Shown here in pieces: positions 9,675 to 20,381 of a stretch of DNA of 64,000 nt. The position numbers and the translations under genes are program-made. Origin of the DNA: Mediannikoviicoccus vaginalis (GTDB taxonomy: Bacteria > Bacillota > Clostridia > Tissierellales > Peptoniphilaceae); the NCBI RefSeq assembly GCF_928097925.1, contig NZ_CAKMRI010000001.1, positions 310,001 to 374,000 on the forward strand. The letters run 5' to 3'. Within the stretch, counting starts at the first letter, position 1, and each line of letters starts with the position of its first letter. Under the pieces are notes generated by a model, which saw only the letters and a list, made by a program, of their open reading frames with translations, had not been told where the DNA came from and did not search any database.

Positions 9675-11486
9675 ATGAATATAAAAAAATCTAATATCAG
9701 AAACTTTTGTATTATTGCACATATTGACCATGGAAAGTCAACTTTAGCCGATAGGCTAATAGAAAACACAGGCACCCTTACTAAGAGAGAAATGGAAGAA
9801 CAAGTTCTTGATAGCATGGATCTTGAAAGGGAAAGAGGTATAACCATTAAGTTAAAGGCTATTAAACTAAAATATAGAGCAGAAGATGGGGAAGATTATA
9901 TTTTAAATTTAATAGACACACCGGGCCATGTGGACTTTTCATATGAGGTTTCAAGAAGTTTAGCGGCTTGTGAAGGGGCTGTTTTAATTGTTGATGCAAG
10001 TCAAGGAGTGGAAGCACAAACCCTTGCCAATGTTTATCTTGCCTTGGACCAAGACTTAGAGATTCTTCCTGTAATAAATAAAATAGATTTACCATCAGCA
10101 GACATTGATTTTGCAAAGAGGGAGATTGAAGATATCATTGGTCTTGATACTGAAGGTGTTCCACAAATCTCTGCAAAAGAAGGAACAAATATAGACCAAG
10201 TTCTAGAAGATATTGTAAAGAATGTTCCAGCTCCAGTTGGCGATGACAACGATCCTTTAAAGGCCCTTATTTTCGACTCATACTATGATTCATATAAAGG
10301 AGTTGTGTCATATGTAAGAGTTTTTGATGGTGTTATTAAACCGGGAATGGACATTAAGATGATGTCCACAGGTAAGACATTTGAAGTTACTGAAGTTGGC
10401 TATACTGCAGGAGGACCTGTTTCAGTTAAAGAACTTAGCGCTGGGGATGTTGGATTTGTAGTTGCTTCTATAAAAAATGTAAGGGATTCTAAGGTAGGGG
10501 ACACAATTACTTCTGCAGACAATCCTACAAAAATTCCACTACCAGGATATAAAGATGTAACTCCTATGGTTTACTGTGGAATTTATCCTGCAGAAGGCGA
10601 AGAATATAATGCCATAAGGGAAGCTTTGGAAAAATTACAAGTAAATGATGCATCATTGGTATTTGAGCCGGAAACATCACAAGCCCTAGGTTTTGGTTTT
10701 AGATGTGGTTTCTTAGGACTTCTTCATATGGAGATAATACAAGAAAGACTTGATAGAGAGTTTGATTTAAATATTATTGCTACTGCACCTTCAGTTATTT
10801 ACAATGTTATGACCAAGGCTGGGGAGATGCTTACAATACAAAATCCTTCTAACTTACCTGATCCTTCGGAGATAGAGTACATGGAGGAACCTATCGTCGA
10901 TGCAAATATAATGGCTCCAACAGATTATGTTGGTGCTATTATGGAGATATGCCAAAATAAGAGGGGAACTTTTTTGAATATGGAATATCTTGACGAAAAA
11001 AGAGTAAACATAAACTATATAATGCCTCTAAATGAAGTTATATATGACTTTTTTGATGCGTTAAAGTCAAAAACAAGAGGTTATGCTTCTCTTGATTATG
11101 AATTTAAGGGATATCAACAATCTCAACTTGATAAGCTTGATATATTAATAAACGGGGAACTTGTGGATGCCTTCTCTCTAATTGTTCATAGAGACAAGGC
11201 CTATGAAAGAGCGAGAGTTATAGTTGAAAAGCTTAAAGATGAAATTCCAAGGCATCAATTTGCTGTACCTATTCAAGCTTCAATTGGATCTAAAATAATT
11301 GCAAGAGAAACTGTTAGAGCACTTAGAAAAGACGTTCTTGCAAAATGTTATGGTGGAGATATTTCAAGAAAGAGAAAACTGCTTGAAAAACAAAAAGAAG
11401 GAAAGAAAAGAATGAGACAAATAGGATCTGTTGAAGTTCCTCAAAATGCTTTCCTTGCAGTATTAAAATATGACGAAGACAAATAA
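9675..11486 (+). CDS. lepA: Elongation factor 4 (LepA), translational GTPase
   Basis: LepA is a ribosome-associated GTPase that back-translocates or remodels stalled ribosomes and aids 30S biogenesis. The G domain shows G1 [11 protein letters not shown]3 DTPGH and G4 NKIDLP. The LepA-specific C-terminal domain is present (KYDEDK end; [13 protein letters not shown]). The 603-residue length is exact for the family. hemW starts 17 bases before its stop, the usual lepA-hemW pairing. Confidence 0.98.
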   Translation: MNIKKSNIRNFCIIAHIDHGKSTLADRLIENTGTLTKREMEEQVLDSMDLERERGITIKLKAIKLKYRAEDGEDYILNLIDTPGHVDFSYEVSRSLAACEGAVLIVDASQGVEAQTLANVYLALDQDLEILPVINKIDLPSADIDFAKREIEDIIGLDTEGVPQISAKEGTNIDQVLEDIVKNVPAPVGDDNDPLKALIFDSYYDSYKGVVSYVRVFDGVIKPGMDIKMMSTGKTFEVTEVGYTAGGPVSVKELSAGDVGFVVASIKNVRDSKVGDTITSADNPTKIPLPGYKDVTPMVYCGIYPAEGEEYNAIREALEKLQVNDASLVFEPETSQALGFGFRCGFLGLLHMEIIQERLDREFDLNIIATAPSVIYNVMTKAGEMLTIQNPSNLPDPSEIEYMEEPIVDANIMAPTDYVGAIMEICQNKRGTFLNMEYLDEKRVNINYIMPLNEVIYDFFDALKSKTRGYASLDYEFKGYQQSQLDKLDILINGELVDAFSLIVHRDKAYERARVIVEKLKDEIPRHQFAVPIQASIGSKIIARETVRALRKDVLAKCYGGDISRKRKLLEKQKEGKKRMRQIGSVEVPQNAFLAVLKYDEDK

Positions 11487-12627
11487 TTTAGCAAATAAAG
11501 CTGGACTATATATCCATATTCCATTTTGTGCATCTAAATGCTACTACTGTGACTTTTCCACCATGCCATATCAAGATAAGAGAATTGATGAATATTTCTA
11601 TTATCTTTTTGAAGAAATAAAATTATTATCAATGGATTGGCAGGGTTTTGAGTTTGATACAATTTTCTTAGGTGGCGGTACACCTAATTACGTACCAAGT
11701 GAAAAGATTATTCAGTTGGACAAATTAATAAAATCTAGATTTAATATTTCTGAAGAAATAGAGTACACCATAGAATGTAATCCAGAATATCTTGAAGAAA
11801 ATAAAGTGAAAGACTATTTAAACTGTGGGATAAATAGATTTTCTGTGGGAGTACAGACATTTAACGACTCTATTTTAAAAAAGTTAGGTAGACTTCATAC
11901 AGGCGAAATTGCTTATGAAAATATATTGAAGCTCAAAGCTCTTGGAGTTGAAAATATAAGTTTAGATTTTATTATGGGACTTCCTGGACAAAGAGAAGAT
12001 AGTCTATTAAACGACCTAAGTATAATTAAAGATTTAGATGTGAATCACATATCTTATTATGATCTTATAATTGAAGAGAATACTAGATTTAATTTTGAAT
12101 TTAAAAAAGGAAATTTAAATTTGCCAAGCGAGGATGCAAATAGAAAATATTACCATGAAGTTATTAGCTTCTTGAAAAATATTGGTATTTATCAATATGA
12201 AATATCAAATTTTTCTAAACCTGGATTTGAATCAAAGCACAATTTGAAATACTGGCATACTTTGCCCTACGCAGCCTTTGGATTAGGAGCTAGTGGTTAC
12301 GATGGCAGTATAAGGTATACCAATCATCATCGATATAAAGATTATATAAACTCAATTAAACAAAAAGATGCTCCCACTGAGATTATAGACAATCTAAGTA
12401 ATGAAGATAGACTTTTTGAAAAGATTATTATGAATATGAGACTTATAGAAGGTGTGTCTACAAAAGAGTTAGCAGAGAAGTTTGATTATGATATATGGAA
12501 AGACAACACAGAGCTAATAAAAAGTTACGAAAAAAATAATTTGATAAGGGTTTTTGATGATAGAATAGCCTTTACAGATTATGGTTTTGACATATCTAAT
12601 AAATTTTTTAAAGATCTTTTGATTTAA
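11470..12627 (+). CDS. hemW: HemW-like radical SAM protein (heme chaperone family)
   Basis: This is a HemN-like radical SAM protein. The 4Fe-4S/SAM motif is C20-x3-C24-x2-C27 in [13 protein letters not shown], followed by GGGTPNY and a C-terminal HemN domain. HemW proteins bind heme and lack the extra cysteine of true coproporphyrinogen dehydrogenase; the motif ends C-Y-Y-C-D, consistent with HemW. The 385-residue length is typical. It overlaps lepA by 17 bases, and its last codons form part of its own terminator. Confidence 0.92.
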   Translation: MTKTNNLANKAGLYIHIPFCASKCYYCDFSTMPYQDKRIDEYFYYLFEEIKLLSMDWQGFEFDTIFLGGGTPNYVPSEKIIQLDKLIKSRFNISEEIEYTIECNPEYLEENKVKDYLNCGINRFSVGVQTFNDSILKKLGRLHTGEIAYENILKLKALGVENISLDFIMGLPGQREDSLLNDLSIIKDLDVNHISYYDLIIEENTRFNFEFKKGNLNLPSEDANRKYYHEVISFLKNIGIYQYEISNFSKPGFESKHNLKYWHTLPYAAFGLGASGYDGSIRYTNHHRYKDYINSIKQKDAPTEIIDNLSNEDRLFEKIIMNMRLIEGVSTKELAEKFDYDIWKDNTELIKSYEKNNLIRVFDDRIAFTDYGFDISNKFFKDLLI

Positions 12628-12648
12628 TGTTGACAAAAGATCTTTTTT
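12610..12648 (+). terminator. Terminator of lepA-hemW, merged with the hrcA promoter
   Basis: AAAGATCTTTTG (12610-12621) pairs perfectly with CAAAAGATCTTT (12634-12645), followed by more T. The left arm lies in the final hemW codons. The right arm overlaps the TTGACA -35 of the next operon. Confidence 0.8.
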
Positions 12649-12658
12649 GTTTTATCAT
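12630..12658 (+). promoter_or_regulatory. Sigma-A promoter of the hrcA heat-shock operon
   Basis: A consensus TTGACA (12630-12635) is followed after exactly 17 bases by TATCAT (12653-12658). CIRCE begins five bases after the -10, covering the start site. Confidence 0.88.
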
Positions 12659-12662
12659 AATA

Positions 12663-12689
12663 TTAGCACTTGAGGTTAGTGAGTGCTAA
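12663..12689 (+). promoter_or_regulatory. CIRCE operator (HrcA binding site)
   Basis: TTAGCACTT-N9-GAGTGCTAA matches the CIRCE consensus TTAGCACTC-N9-GAGTGCTAA with one change. Its position over the start site implies that HrcA represses the operon, its own gene included, as is established for class I heat-shock genes. Confidence 0.97.
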
Positions 12690-12709
12690 TCAAGAAAGGA
12701 TTTGATTTT

Positions 12710-13735
12710 ATGAACTATTCCGACATTGATATGAGAAAAAAACATATTATGGAATTTATCATAAATGAATATTTGGAAAGTTGTACTCCTGTAGGATCAA
12801 GAACCATTTCAAAAAATTCTGATTTAGGAGTATCTGCTGCAACTATAAGAAATGAAATGAGCGATTTAGAAGAACTTGGTCTATTAGAAAAAGCTCATTC
12901 CTCTTCTGGAAGAATCCCTTCTGAGTTGGCTTATAGATATTATGCACATGAATTGTTAAATGAATTTAATGAAAAAAAATCAGACGAAAAGACAAATTCA
13001 TTAACAGTTCGAAGTGAAAGATCGGGAATTAAAGGAGAGAACGCTTTAAGTTTAGCATGCGACATACTTTCAGAGTCAACAAATTCTGTGGTTATTTCAT
13101 CTTTAGAAAGATTTAATCAACCAAGAATTAAAAAACTTGAAATAATTAATATAACTTCAAAAACATATGTTATTGTTTTTGTTTTGGATAATTTAGAAGT
13201 TTCGAGTAAGGTTTTTAATGTTGACTTCGAAATTAGTAGCTCAGATTTAAAGAAAATAAATTTCTTGCTAAACAAAATCTTAAGCATTAACACTCAAGAT
13301 GAGTTGACGGCAGAAGAATTAGATGAACTTGTAAGTTCAGCTTTGAATAGAGATTTAATTCAATATTTTCTTTATTTCATCAATAAGGAGTATAGGGGAA
13401 TAAATGATATTAAGACAAAGGTAACTGGCTTGATGAATGTTTTAGAGATGCCAGAGTATAATGATTTTTTTCAATTAAAATCCTTTTTAAACTTACTTAA
13501 TAGTGAGTCTGAAATAAAGAGAATTCTGAACAAGAAATTGAATAATCATATAGAAGTTTTTGTTGGAGAGGAAATAGGGCTTGAAGAGCTATCAAAAAAT
13601 AGTTTGGTGCTTACTGAATTGATATTAGACAATGCTTATAAGATTAAAATAGGAGTGTTATCTCCGTTAAGATCTGATTATAGAAAAAATATTTCAAGCT
13701 TGTACAATATTTCATGGAAGCTGATTAGTTTATAA
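12710..13735 (+). CDS. hrcA: Heat-inducible transcription repressor HrcA
   Basis: HrcA binds CIRCE and represses chaperone genes; its folding depends on GroE. The N-terminal winged helix includes SCTPVGSRTISKN, the SAATIRNEMSDLEELGLLEKAHSSSGR region in two halves, and PSELAYRYY. The rest is the GAF-like domain. The ATG at 12710 follows GAAAGGA; the upstream GTG at 12683 lies inside CIRCE and is rejected. That gives 341 residues, the family size. grpE follows after 12 bases. Confidence 0.96.
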   Translation: MNYSDIDMRKKHIMEFIINEYLESCTPVGSRTISKNSDLGVSAATIRNEMSDLEELGLLEKAHSSSGRIPSELAYRYYAHELLNEFNEKKSDEKTNSLTVRSERSGIKGENALSLACDILSESTNSVVISSLERFNQPRIKKLEIINITSKTYVIVFVLDNLEVSSKVFNVDFEISSSDLKKINFLLNKILSINTQDELTAEELDELVSSALNRDLIQYFLYFINKEYRGINDIKTKVTGLMNVLEMPEYNDFFQLKSFLNLLNSESEIKRILNKKLNNHIEVFVGEEIGLEELSKNSLVLTELILDNAYKIKIGVLSPLRSDYRKNISSLYNISWKLISL

Positions 13736-13747
13736 AGGAGGTATTCT

Positions 13748-14311
13748 ATGGAGTCTAAAGAGAAGGATATTAAAGATGAAAATATTGATTTAGAAAATGA
13801 AGTCAATATTGAAGATGAGGTTGAAGAGCAGGTTGACAATGTAGAACAAGAAGAGATTATCGATGCTGAATTAACGTCTGAAATTGAATTACTTAAAGAT
13901 GCTAATACAAGTTTAAGTTCATCGCTGGCTCGTCTACAGGCAGATTTTTCAAACTATAAAAAAAGAATTGAAAAAGAAAAATCGATGTCGGTTAAACTGG
14001 CTAATGAAGATTTGATTATGAAACTTCTGCCGGTTATAGATGACCTTGAGAGAGCATATAATCATATGGAATCTTCAGAATATTCTGAAGGAATAAATAT
14101 AATAATAAAAAATTTTAAAGAAGTTTTGAAAAAAGAAGGGCTTGAAGAAATAGAATCGGATGGCATACCATTTGATCACAATTTCCATCAAGCAATTCTA
14201 ATGGAAGAAAGCGAAGACGTAGAGTCAGGTAATATTATTGAAACATTCCAAAAGGGATATATTTTAAACGGGAAAGTTATTAGACCAAGCATGGTCAAAG
14301 TTTCTGAATAA
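13748..14311 (+). CDS. grpE: GrpE nucleotide-exchange factor
   Basis: GrpE releases ADP from DnaK. The first 50 residues are highly acidic and disordered. A long coiled coil follows ([18 protein letters not shown]), then the beta domain with FDHNFHQAI and [17 protein letters not shown], the family signature. The 187-residue length is typical. AAAGGAGG precedes the ATG, and the gene sits between hrcA and dnaK. Confidence 0.96.
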   Translation: MESKEKDIKDENIDLENEVNIEDEVEEQVDNVEQEEIIDAELTSEIELLKDANTSLSSSLARLQADFSNYKKRIEKEKSMSVKLANEDLIMKLLPVIDDLERAYNHMESSEYSEGINIIIKNFKEVLKKEGLEEIESDGIPFDHNFHQAILMEESEDVESGNIIETFQKGYILNGKVIRPSMVKVSE

Positions 14312-14325
14312 TTAGGAGGTATATT

Positions 14326-16152
14326 ATGTCAAAAATAATTGGAATCGACTTAGGTACAACAAACTCAGCTGTAGCCGTAATGGAAGGTGGATCAGCTAGT
14401 ATAATTACAAACGTAGAAGGTAATAGAACAACACCATCTGTAGTTGCTTTTACTAAAGATGGCGAAAGATTAGTTGGTGAAACTGCAAAGAGACAAGCTA
14501 TAACAAATCCTAGCAGAACTATTTCATCAATAAAGACTCATATGGGTTCAGATTATAAAGTAGATATCGATGGCAAGCATTTAAATCCTGAAGATATTTC
14601 TGCAATGATACTTCAAAAGTTAAAGGCAGATGCAGAACACTTTTTAGGTGAAAAGATTACTGAAGCAGTTATTACAGTTCCTGCATACTTTACAGATAGC
14701 CAAAGGCAAGCTACAAAAGACGCTGGACAAATTGCAGGTTTAAATGTAAGAAGAATTATAAATGAGCCTACAGCAGCAGCGTTAGCTTATGGACTTGACA
14801 AAGACCATGACCAACATAAGATAATGGTTTATGACCTTGGTGGTGGAACATTTGACGTTTCAATTCTTGAAGTAGGTGACGGAGTATTTGAAGTTCTTTC
14901 TACAAGAGGTAATAACAAGCTAGGTGGAGATGACTTTGATAACGCTGTTATAGATTATTTAGCAGAAGAATTTAAAAAGGAAAATGGAATTGACTTAAGA
15001 CAAGATCCAACTTCTCTACAAAGACTTAAAGATGCAGCTGAAAAGGCAAAGAAAGAGCTATCAACAACTCTATCTTCAAATATAAATTTACCATTTATAA
15101 CTGCAGTTAATGGAGTTCCTGCTCATTTAAATATGGACCTTAGCAGATCTAAGTTTGAAGAGTTAACTGAACATTTAGTTGAAAAGACTATTGATCCTGT
15201 TAAACAAGCATTAAAGGACGCTGGATTACAAGCATCAGACATCGAATCTGTTTTACTTGTAGGTGGTTCTACAAGAATTCCAGCTGTACAAGAATCAGTA
15301 AAGAAATTGATAGGTAGAGATCCTCAAAAGGATATTAACCCTGACGAATGTGTTGCTATGGGTGCAGCAATTCAAGGTGGAGTATTAAGTGGAGAAGTAA
15401 AAGACTTACTATTACTTGATGTTACCCCATTATCATTAGGTATTGAAACACTTGGTGGAGTTACAACTAAGTTAATAGAAAGAAATACTACAATACCTAC
15501 TAAGAAGAGTCAGGTATTTACAACTGCAGCAGATGGACAAACCAATGTTGAAGTAGTAGTTCTTCAAGGTGAAAGAGAAATGGCTGCTGACAACACTTTA
15601 TTAGGTAAGTTCACATTAGCTGACATACCTGCAGCTCCAAGAGGAGTACCTCAAATTGAAGTAACTTTTGATATCGACGCAAATGGTATAGTAAATGTTA
15701 CTGCAAAGGACTTAGGATCAGGTAAAGAACAAAAGATGACAATTTCATCTTCAACTAAATTATCAGATGAAGAAATACAACAAAAGGTTGATGATGCAGC
15801 AAAGTATGCTGAAGAAGATAAGAAGAAAAAAGAATTAATTGAAAATAGAAATAATGCAGAATCTGTAATCTACCAAACAGAAAAGACAATGAAGGACTTG
15901 GGAGATAAGGTAAGTGCAGATGAAAAATCAGCAATTGAAGATAAGATAAAAGAACTTAAAGATACTTTAACTTCTGAAGATGCTGAAGAAATTAAATCTA
16001 AAACTGAAAATCTTACTCAAGAACTTTACAAGATGTCTGAAAAACTATATGCACAAAATGCAGATGCAAATGCAGGAGAAGCTCAAGGTAATAACGATGA
16101 TGTAGTTGATGCAGATTACGAAGTTGTAGATGAGGATGAAGAAGACAAATAA
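14326..16152 (+). CDS. dnaK: Chaperone DnaK (Hsp70)
   Basis: This ATP-dependent chaperone starts [18 protein letters not shown] and keeps [23 protein letters not shown] and LVGGSTRIP in the ATPase domain. The substrate-binding domain includes [15 protein letters not shown]. The C-terminal tail is rich in acidic residues. The 608-residue length is normal for Firmicutes. TAGGAGG lies before the start, and the operon order hrcA-grpE-dnaK-dnaJ is the ancestral one. Confidence 0.99.
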   Translation: MSKIIGIDLGTTNSAVAVMEGGSASIITNVEGNRTTPSVVAFTKDGERLVGETAKRQAITNPSRTISSIKTHMGSDYKVDIDGKHLNPEDISAMILQKLKADAEHFLGEKITEAVITVPAYFTDSQRQATKDAGQIAGLNVRRIINEPTAAALAYGLDKDHDQHKIMVYDLGGGTFDVSILEVGDGVFEVLSTRGNNKLGGDDFDNAVIDYLAEEFKKENGIDLRQDPTSLQRLKDAAEKAKKELSTTLSSNINLPFITAVNGVPAHLNMDLSRSKFEELTEHLVEKTIDPVKQALKDAGLQASDIESVLLVGGSTRIPAVQESVKKLIGRDPQKDINPDECVAMGAAIQGGVLSGEVKDLLLLDVTPLSLGIETLGGVTTKLIERNTTIPTKKSQVFTTAADGQTNVEVVVLQGEREMAADNTLLGKFTLADIPAAPRGVPQIEVTFDIDANGIVNVTAKDLGSGKEQKMTISSSTKLSDEEIQQKVDDAAKYAEEDKKKKELIENRNNAESVIYQTEKTMKDLGDKVSADEKSAIEDKIKELKDTLTSEDAEEIKSKTENLTQELYKMSEKLYAQNADANAGEAQGNNDDVVDADYEVVDEDEEDK

Positions 16153-16163
16153 TAATATTCAAT

Positions 16164-16188
16164 AGGGACAGAGATTTCCTCTGTCCTT
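16164..16188 (+). terminator. Attenuating hairpin between dnaK and dnaJ
   Basis: AGGGACAGAG (16164-16173) pairs with CTCTGTCCTT (16179-16188), with one G-U pair, then TGTTTTC. It probably ends a fraction of transcripts so that dnaK is made in excess of dnaJ. The 100 bases downstream hold only weak promoter-like boxes and no second CIRCE. Confidence 0.75.
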
Positions 16189-16239
16189 GTTTTCTTTTTA
16201 AACTATATTATGATAAGATAATTAGAGAATTTTTGAGTT

Positions 16240-16266
16240 ATTAAATCTTTTAAAGGAAGATTTAAT
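16240..16266 (+). promoter_or_regulatory. Hairpin in the dnaJ leader
   Basis: ATTAAATCTT (16240-16249) and AAGATTTAAT (16257-16266) form a perfect 10-base stem about ten bases before the GGAGG of dnaJ. An all-AT stem of this kind could act as a temperature-responsive element; that is inference only. Confidence 0.35.
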
Positions 16267-16290
16267 ATTTTATTATGGAGGTAATTTTAA

Positions 16291-17424
16291 ATGAGAAACC
16301 CTTATGAGGTTTTAGGTGTTGAAAAGGACTTTACTAAGGATGAGTTAAAAAAGAAATATAGACAACTTGCCAAAAAATATCATCCAGATTTAAATCCTGA
16401 CAATGAAGATGCAAAAGAAAAATTACAAGAGATAAATGAAGCGTATGCTATTTTGTCTGATGATGAAAATAGAAGAAAGTATGATATGTATGGCGAAGCT
16501 GCTTTTAACGGAGCAGGTGGAGGCTTTGGAGATATAAACTTTGACCTTTCAGATATATTCGGAGATATATTTGGCGATATTTTTTCAGGAGGATTTTCTT
16601 CAAAAAGCAGAAGCAACTATCCTCAAAAAGGCGAAGACTTACAGACTGTTGTCAATTTAGATTTTAATGAAGCGGCCTTTGGTGCAAAAAAAGAAATTTC
16701 ATTTAGAAGGACTGAAAGTTGTCCTAAATGTGACGGAACTGGAGCTAAAAAGGGAAGTAAAGTTAAAGTGTGTCCTAAATGTCATGGAACAGGTGAAGTA
16801 AGGTACCAACAGCAATCTCCTTTTGGAACATTTGTAAGAACTAGTGTTTGTGACGAATGTCATGGAACTGGTGAAGTAATAGAAGAAAAATGTCCAACTT
16901 GTAAAGGAAAGAAAAAAGTAAGTAAGACAAAGACTATAAACATAGATATACCTGCAGGAGTTGATAATGACTCTGTAATTAACTTAAGAGGAGAAGGTAA
17001 TGCAGGGCATAATGGTGGACCTTCAGGAGACCTTTATGTAATCATCAAGGTAAAAGAGCATGAACTTTTTGAAAGAAGGGGCTATGATCTATATTTCAAA
17101 ATGCCTATAAGTTTCTCACAAGCAGCCCTTGGAGCAGATATAGAAATACCTTTAATAGATGGTATTGAAAAATATACTATACCGGAAGGAACTCAAACTG
17201 GAACAGTATTTAAATTAAAAAATGAAGGTATTCAAAAATTAAATAACAAAGAGGGTAAAAGAGGCGACTTATATTTTGAAGTAGTTGTAATAACCCCTAA
17301 GAATTTAGATAGTAAGCAAAAAGAGCTATTAAAAGAGCTTGCAGATGGTTCAGATATAGATTTAAAACAACATAAAGACAAAAAGTCTTTATTTGAGAAA
17401 ATCAAGGAGAAGTTTGAAATATGA
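16291..17424 (+). CDS. dnaJ: Chaperone DnaJ (Hsp40)
   Basis: DnaJ stimulates DnaK ATPase and delivers clients. The J domain at 1-70 carries the HPD motif in KKYHPDLNPDN. A Gly/Phe region follows, then four CxxCxGxG-type zinc repeats (CPKCDGTGAKKG, CPKCHGTGEV, CDECHGTGEV, CPTCKGKKKV) and the C-terminal peptide-binding domain. The 377-residue length is normal. It overlaps prmA by 4 bases. Confidence 0.98.
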   Translation: MRNPYEVLGVEKDFTKDELKKKYRQLAKKYHPDLNPDNEDAKEKLQEINEAYAILSDDENRRKYDMYGEAAFNGAGGGFGDINFDLSDIFGDIFGDIFSGGFSSKSRSNYPQKGEDLQTVVNLDFNEAAFGAKKEISFRRTESCPKCDGTGAKKGSKVKVCPKCHGTGEVRYQQQSPFGTFVRTSVCDECHGTGEVIEEKCPTCKGKKKVSKTKTINIDIPAGVDNDSVINLRGEGNAGHNGGPSGDLYVIIKVKEHELFERRGYDLYFKMPISFSQAALGADIEIPLIDGIEKYTIPEGTQTGTVFKLKNEGIQKLNNKEGKRGDLYFEVVVITPKNLDSKQKELLKELADGSDIDLKQHKDKKSLFEKIKEKFEI

Positions 17425-18344
17425 AATGGATAAATTTTAGCCTTAAATCTCCATATGAATACGAAGATTTAATTTATAATTACCTATATGAAAATGAAGT
17501 ATATTCTTTTGAAGTAGTAGATGATAGAACCGTTGATGAAGTTGAAGAAACTAAACCATACTGGGTGGAAATAGATAATGATTTAAGGATTGGAGAAGAA
17601 TTATTATTTATCAAGTTTAACTTAGAAGATAATGAAGAAAATTTAAATAGAATTTTAAATCTTATTGAGAGCTTAGAAAGCCTATCATCTGAAATAGAAA
17701 CGGATTATAAAAGAGGATGCGAGGATTATGATTGGACTGTGGAATGGAAAAAGTTTTTCAAGCCACTTGAAGTGGGAGAAAAATTTGTAATTGTTCCAAG
17801 CTGGGAAGAATATAAAGCTGATGCAGATAAAATAATTCTTGAAATTGATCCTGGAATGGCATTCGGTACAGGAAGTCATGAAACTACTGCTATTTGCTTA
17901 AAGCTTTTAGAAGGAATAGATTTAAAGGATAAAGAAATTGCAGATGTGGGAACTGGTTCGGGTATACTTGCCATCGCTTGCGCTAAATTAGGAGCAAAGC
18001 ATGTACTCGGCCTTGATATTGATCCATTATCAATTAAAACTGCAAGAGAAAACGTGAAAGTAAATAACTGTGCTGATAAGATAGAAGTTATGGAAAGTGA
18101 CTTACTAAACACTTCGAAAGATAATTATGATTTAATTATTGCAAACATTCTACCAGATGTGATAATAAACTTGATTCCTGATGCTTATGATAAATTAAAC
18201 CATAGTGGATTGATGTTAGTTTCAGGAATTATAATTGAAAAGAAAGATTTGGTTATTGACGAATTAAAGAAGCAAGGTTTTAATATCGTTAAAGATTTAG
18301 ATATGGGAGAATGGACTGGAATTATAGGTAAAAAAGATGTTTAG
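17421..18344 (+). CDS. prmA: Ribosomal protein L11 methyltransferase
   Basis: PrmA trimethylates ribosomal protein L11 with SAM. The N-terminal substrate-recognition domain is followed by the class I methyltransferase fold with FGTGSHETT, VGTGSGILAIACAKLG and the acidic LGLDIDP; the IANILPD motif IV is present. The length is 307 residues. Its place after dnaJ and before rsmE is standard in Firmicutes; the start overlaps the dnaJ stop. Confidence 0.96.
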   Translation: MKWINFSLKSPYEYEDLIYNYLYENEVYSFEVVDDRTVDEVEETKPYWVEIDNDLRIGEELLFIKFNLEDNEENLNRILNLIESLESLSSEIETDYKRGCEDYDWTVEWKKFFKPLEVGEKFVIVPSWEEYKADADKIILEIDPGMAFGTGSHETTAICLKLLEGIDLKDKEIADVGTGSGILAIACAKLGAKHVLGLDIDPLSIKTARENVKVNNCADKIEVMESDLLNTSKDNYDLIIANILPDVIINLIPDAYDKLNHSGLMLVSGIIIEKKDLVIDELKKQGFNIVKDLDMGEWTGIIGKKDV

Positions 18345-19062
18345 ATTTTTCATAGATGAGTCAAATATAATTGATGATAATTTTATAGAAATAGTTGAAA
18401 AAGAAGATTTTCATCATGGAAAAAACGTACTGAGACTTAAAGTAGGAGAAAAATTAGAGCTAATATCAGAAGCAAATAAATATATAAATGAAATTACAGA
18501 GATAAAAAGCGACTCTATTTTGACTAAGATATTAGAAAAAACTGAATTAAAAAATAAAGATGTTTCTATAAAATTATATCAAGGGATGCCCAAGTCTGAT
18601 AAATTTGAATTAATCATACAAAAATCTGTGGAACTTGGGGTAGATGAAATAGTTCCCTTCGAATCAGAAAGAACAATAGTTAAGTTTAAAGCAAAAAGTT
18701 ATAATAAAAAACAAGAAAGATATGAAAAAATTATAAAAGCGGCAGCGATGCAGTCAAAGAGAAATAGTATACCAAAAATAGATTTTCCAATAAATTTAAA
18801 TGAAATAGAGCTTGAAGATGGAGAACTAGGTATTTTAGCGTATGAAGAATCTTACTTGCCTATTAGAGAAGTTTTGAAAAACTTAAATGAGTACAATAAA
18901 ATATCCATTGTGATTGGACCTGAGGGCGGTTTTTCAAAGAATGAAGTTGACAATTTAGTTTCAAAAGGATTTAACTCCGTTTTGCTTGGAGAAAGAATTT
19001 TAAGAACAGAAACTGCGTCATTAAATTTATTATCTATAATAGGCTATGAATTAGAAAGGTAA
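18337..19062 (+). CDS. rsmE: 16S rRNA (uracil-1498-N3)-methyltransferase
   Basis: RsmE is a SPOUT-family enzyme acting on the 30S decoding region. An N-terminal PUA-like domain (HHGKNVLRLKVGE) is followed by the knot with IGPEGGFSKNE and LGERILRTETASL, the SAM-binding signature. The 241-residue length is typical. It overlaps prmA by 8 bases and lies 3 bases before mtaB. Confidence 0.95.
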   Translation: MFRFFIDESNIIDDNFIEIVEKEDFHHGKNVLRLKVGEKLELISEANKYINEITEIKSDSILTKILEKTELKNKDVSIKLYQGMPKSDKFELIIQKSVELGVDEIVPFESERTIVKFKAKSYNKKQERYEKIIKAAAMQSKRNSIPKIDFPINLNEIELEDGELGILAYEESYLPIREVLKNLNEYNKISIVIGPEGGFSKNEVDNLVSKGFNSVLLGERILRTETASLNLLSIIGYELER

Positions 19063-19065
19063 AGG

Positions 19066-20367
19066 ATGAAAAAAGTAAGCTTTTTAACACTGGGATGTAA
19101 AGTAAATCAATATGAAACAGAAGCTATGACGGAACTTTTCACAAGTAGGGGATATGAAGTTGTTCCCCATGGTGAATATAGTGACATCTTTGTTATAAAC
19201 ACATGTACCGTTACAAACCAAAGCGACAGAAAATCTAGGCAAGCCATAGGAAAGGTGAAAAAACTGAATGAAGATGCAATCATAGCCATGGTTGGATGCT
19301 ATGTTCAGATTAAGCCAGAAGAAGTTTCTGAAATCGATGGTGTTGATGTAGTACTTGGCACAAACAATAAATCACAAATAGTAGACGCCTGTGAAAGAGC
19401 AATTACAGAAAAAAGAGTAATTAATGTAGTTGATGAAATAAAAAATAATAGAGACTTTGAAGAGCTTGAAATTTACAATCAATCTGAAATGACAAGAGCC
19501 TATATTAAAATTCAAGAAGGCTGTAATCAGTATTGCTCTTACTGCATTATTCCATATGCAAGGGGACCTGTGAGATCAAGAGATATTAAATCAATAATAA
19601 CAGAAGCTCAAAGACTTTCTTCTCGTGGCTATAAAGAGATTATACTTACTGGTATTCATGTTGCGTCATATGGTATTGACTTTGAAGAGGATATTTCGTT
19701 AATTGATGTTATAGAAGATATCAGCAAGGTAGAAGGTATTAAAAGAATAAGATTAAGTTCTATAGAACCAAGACTTATAACAGAAGAATTCTTAAGTAGA
19801 GCAAAGGAAACAGGAAAGTTTTGTGATCACTTCCATCTATCACTTCAAAATGGATCTAATAAGATTTTAAAACTTATGAATAGAAAATATACCACAGAAG
19901 AATATGAAGACAAAGTAAAACTTATAAGGAAGTTTTTCCCAAATGCAGGTATAACTACCGATATAATCGTAGGTTTTCCAGAAGAGACAGAAGAAGATTT
20001 TGAATTGACCTGTAATTTTGTAAGAAAAATAGGATTTTCAAAAGTTCATATTTTTAAATACTCACCTAGAGAAGGTACTAGGGCTGCTAAGATGAAAAAT
20101 CAAATAGCTGGAGACGTTAAAAAATATAGAAGTACAAAATTATCCGAAGTTTGCCAAGAGGTTTCAAATAAATATTTAAATAGCTTAATTGGAAAAACTT
20201 TTGAAGTTCTATTTGAATCTAAATCAGACTTCGATGGATATATATCAGGATATGCTACAAATTATACCAGAGTAAATATTCTTGAAGACGATAAAATGAT
20301 TAATGAAATTCTAAGTATCGAATATAAAAATGTACAAAATAGTGAAGTATTTGGTATAATTAGATAA
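19066..20367 (+). CDS. mtaB: tRNA t6A37 methylthiotransferase
   Basis: MtaB converts t6A37 to ms2t6A37 in ANN-decoding tRNAs. The N-terminal UPF0004 domain has its cluster cysteines (LGCKVNQYE, NTCTVTNQSD, VGCYVQ). The radical SAM motif is CNQYCSYCIIPYARGP, and a TRAM domain ends the protein. The CNQYC.YC form and GILTGIHVASYG-like region fit MtaB rather than MiaB, which is present separately at 53449-54765. Confidence 0.93.
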   Translation: MKKVSFLTLGCKVNQYETEAMTELFTSRGYEVVPHGEYSDIFVINTCTVTNQSDRKSRQAIGKVKKLNEDAIIAMVGCYVQIKPEEVSEIDGVDVVLGTNNKSQIVDACERAITEKRVINVVDEIKNNRDFEELEIYNQSEMTRAYIKIQEGCNQYCSYCIIPYARGPVRSRDIKSIITEAQRLSSRGYKEIILTGIHVASYGIDFEEDISLIDVIEDISKVEGIKRIRLSSIEPRLITEEFLSRAKETGKFCDHFHLSLQNGSNKILKLMNRKYTTEEYEDKVKLIRKFFPNAGITTDIIVGFPEETEEDFELTCNFVRKIGFSKVHIFKYSPREGTRAAKMKNQIAGDVKKYRSTKLSEVCQEVSNKYLNSLIGKTFEVLFESKSDFDGYISGYATNYTRVNILEDDKMINEILSIEYKNVQNSEVFGIIR

Positions 20368-20381
20368 TAGGAGGTGAAATA

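Noticed and set aside
16153-16290. A second CIRCE before dnaJ
   Set aside because: No TTAGCACTC or GAGTGCTAA arm is present; only a terminator-like hairpin and an AT stem were found.
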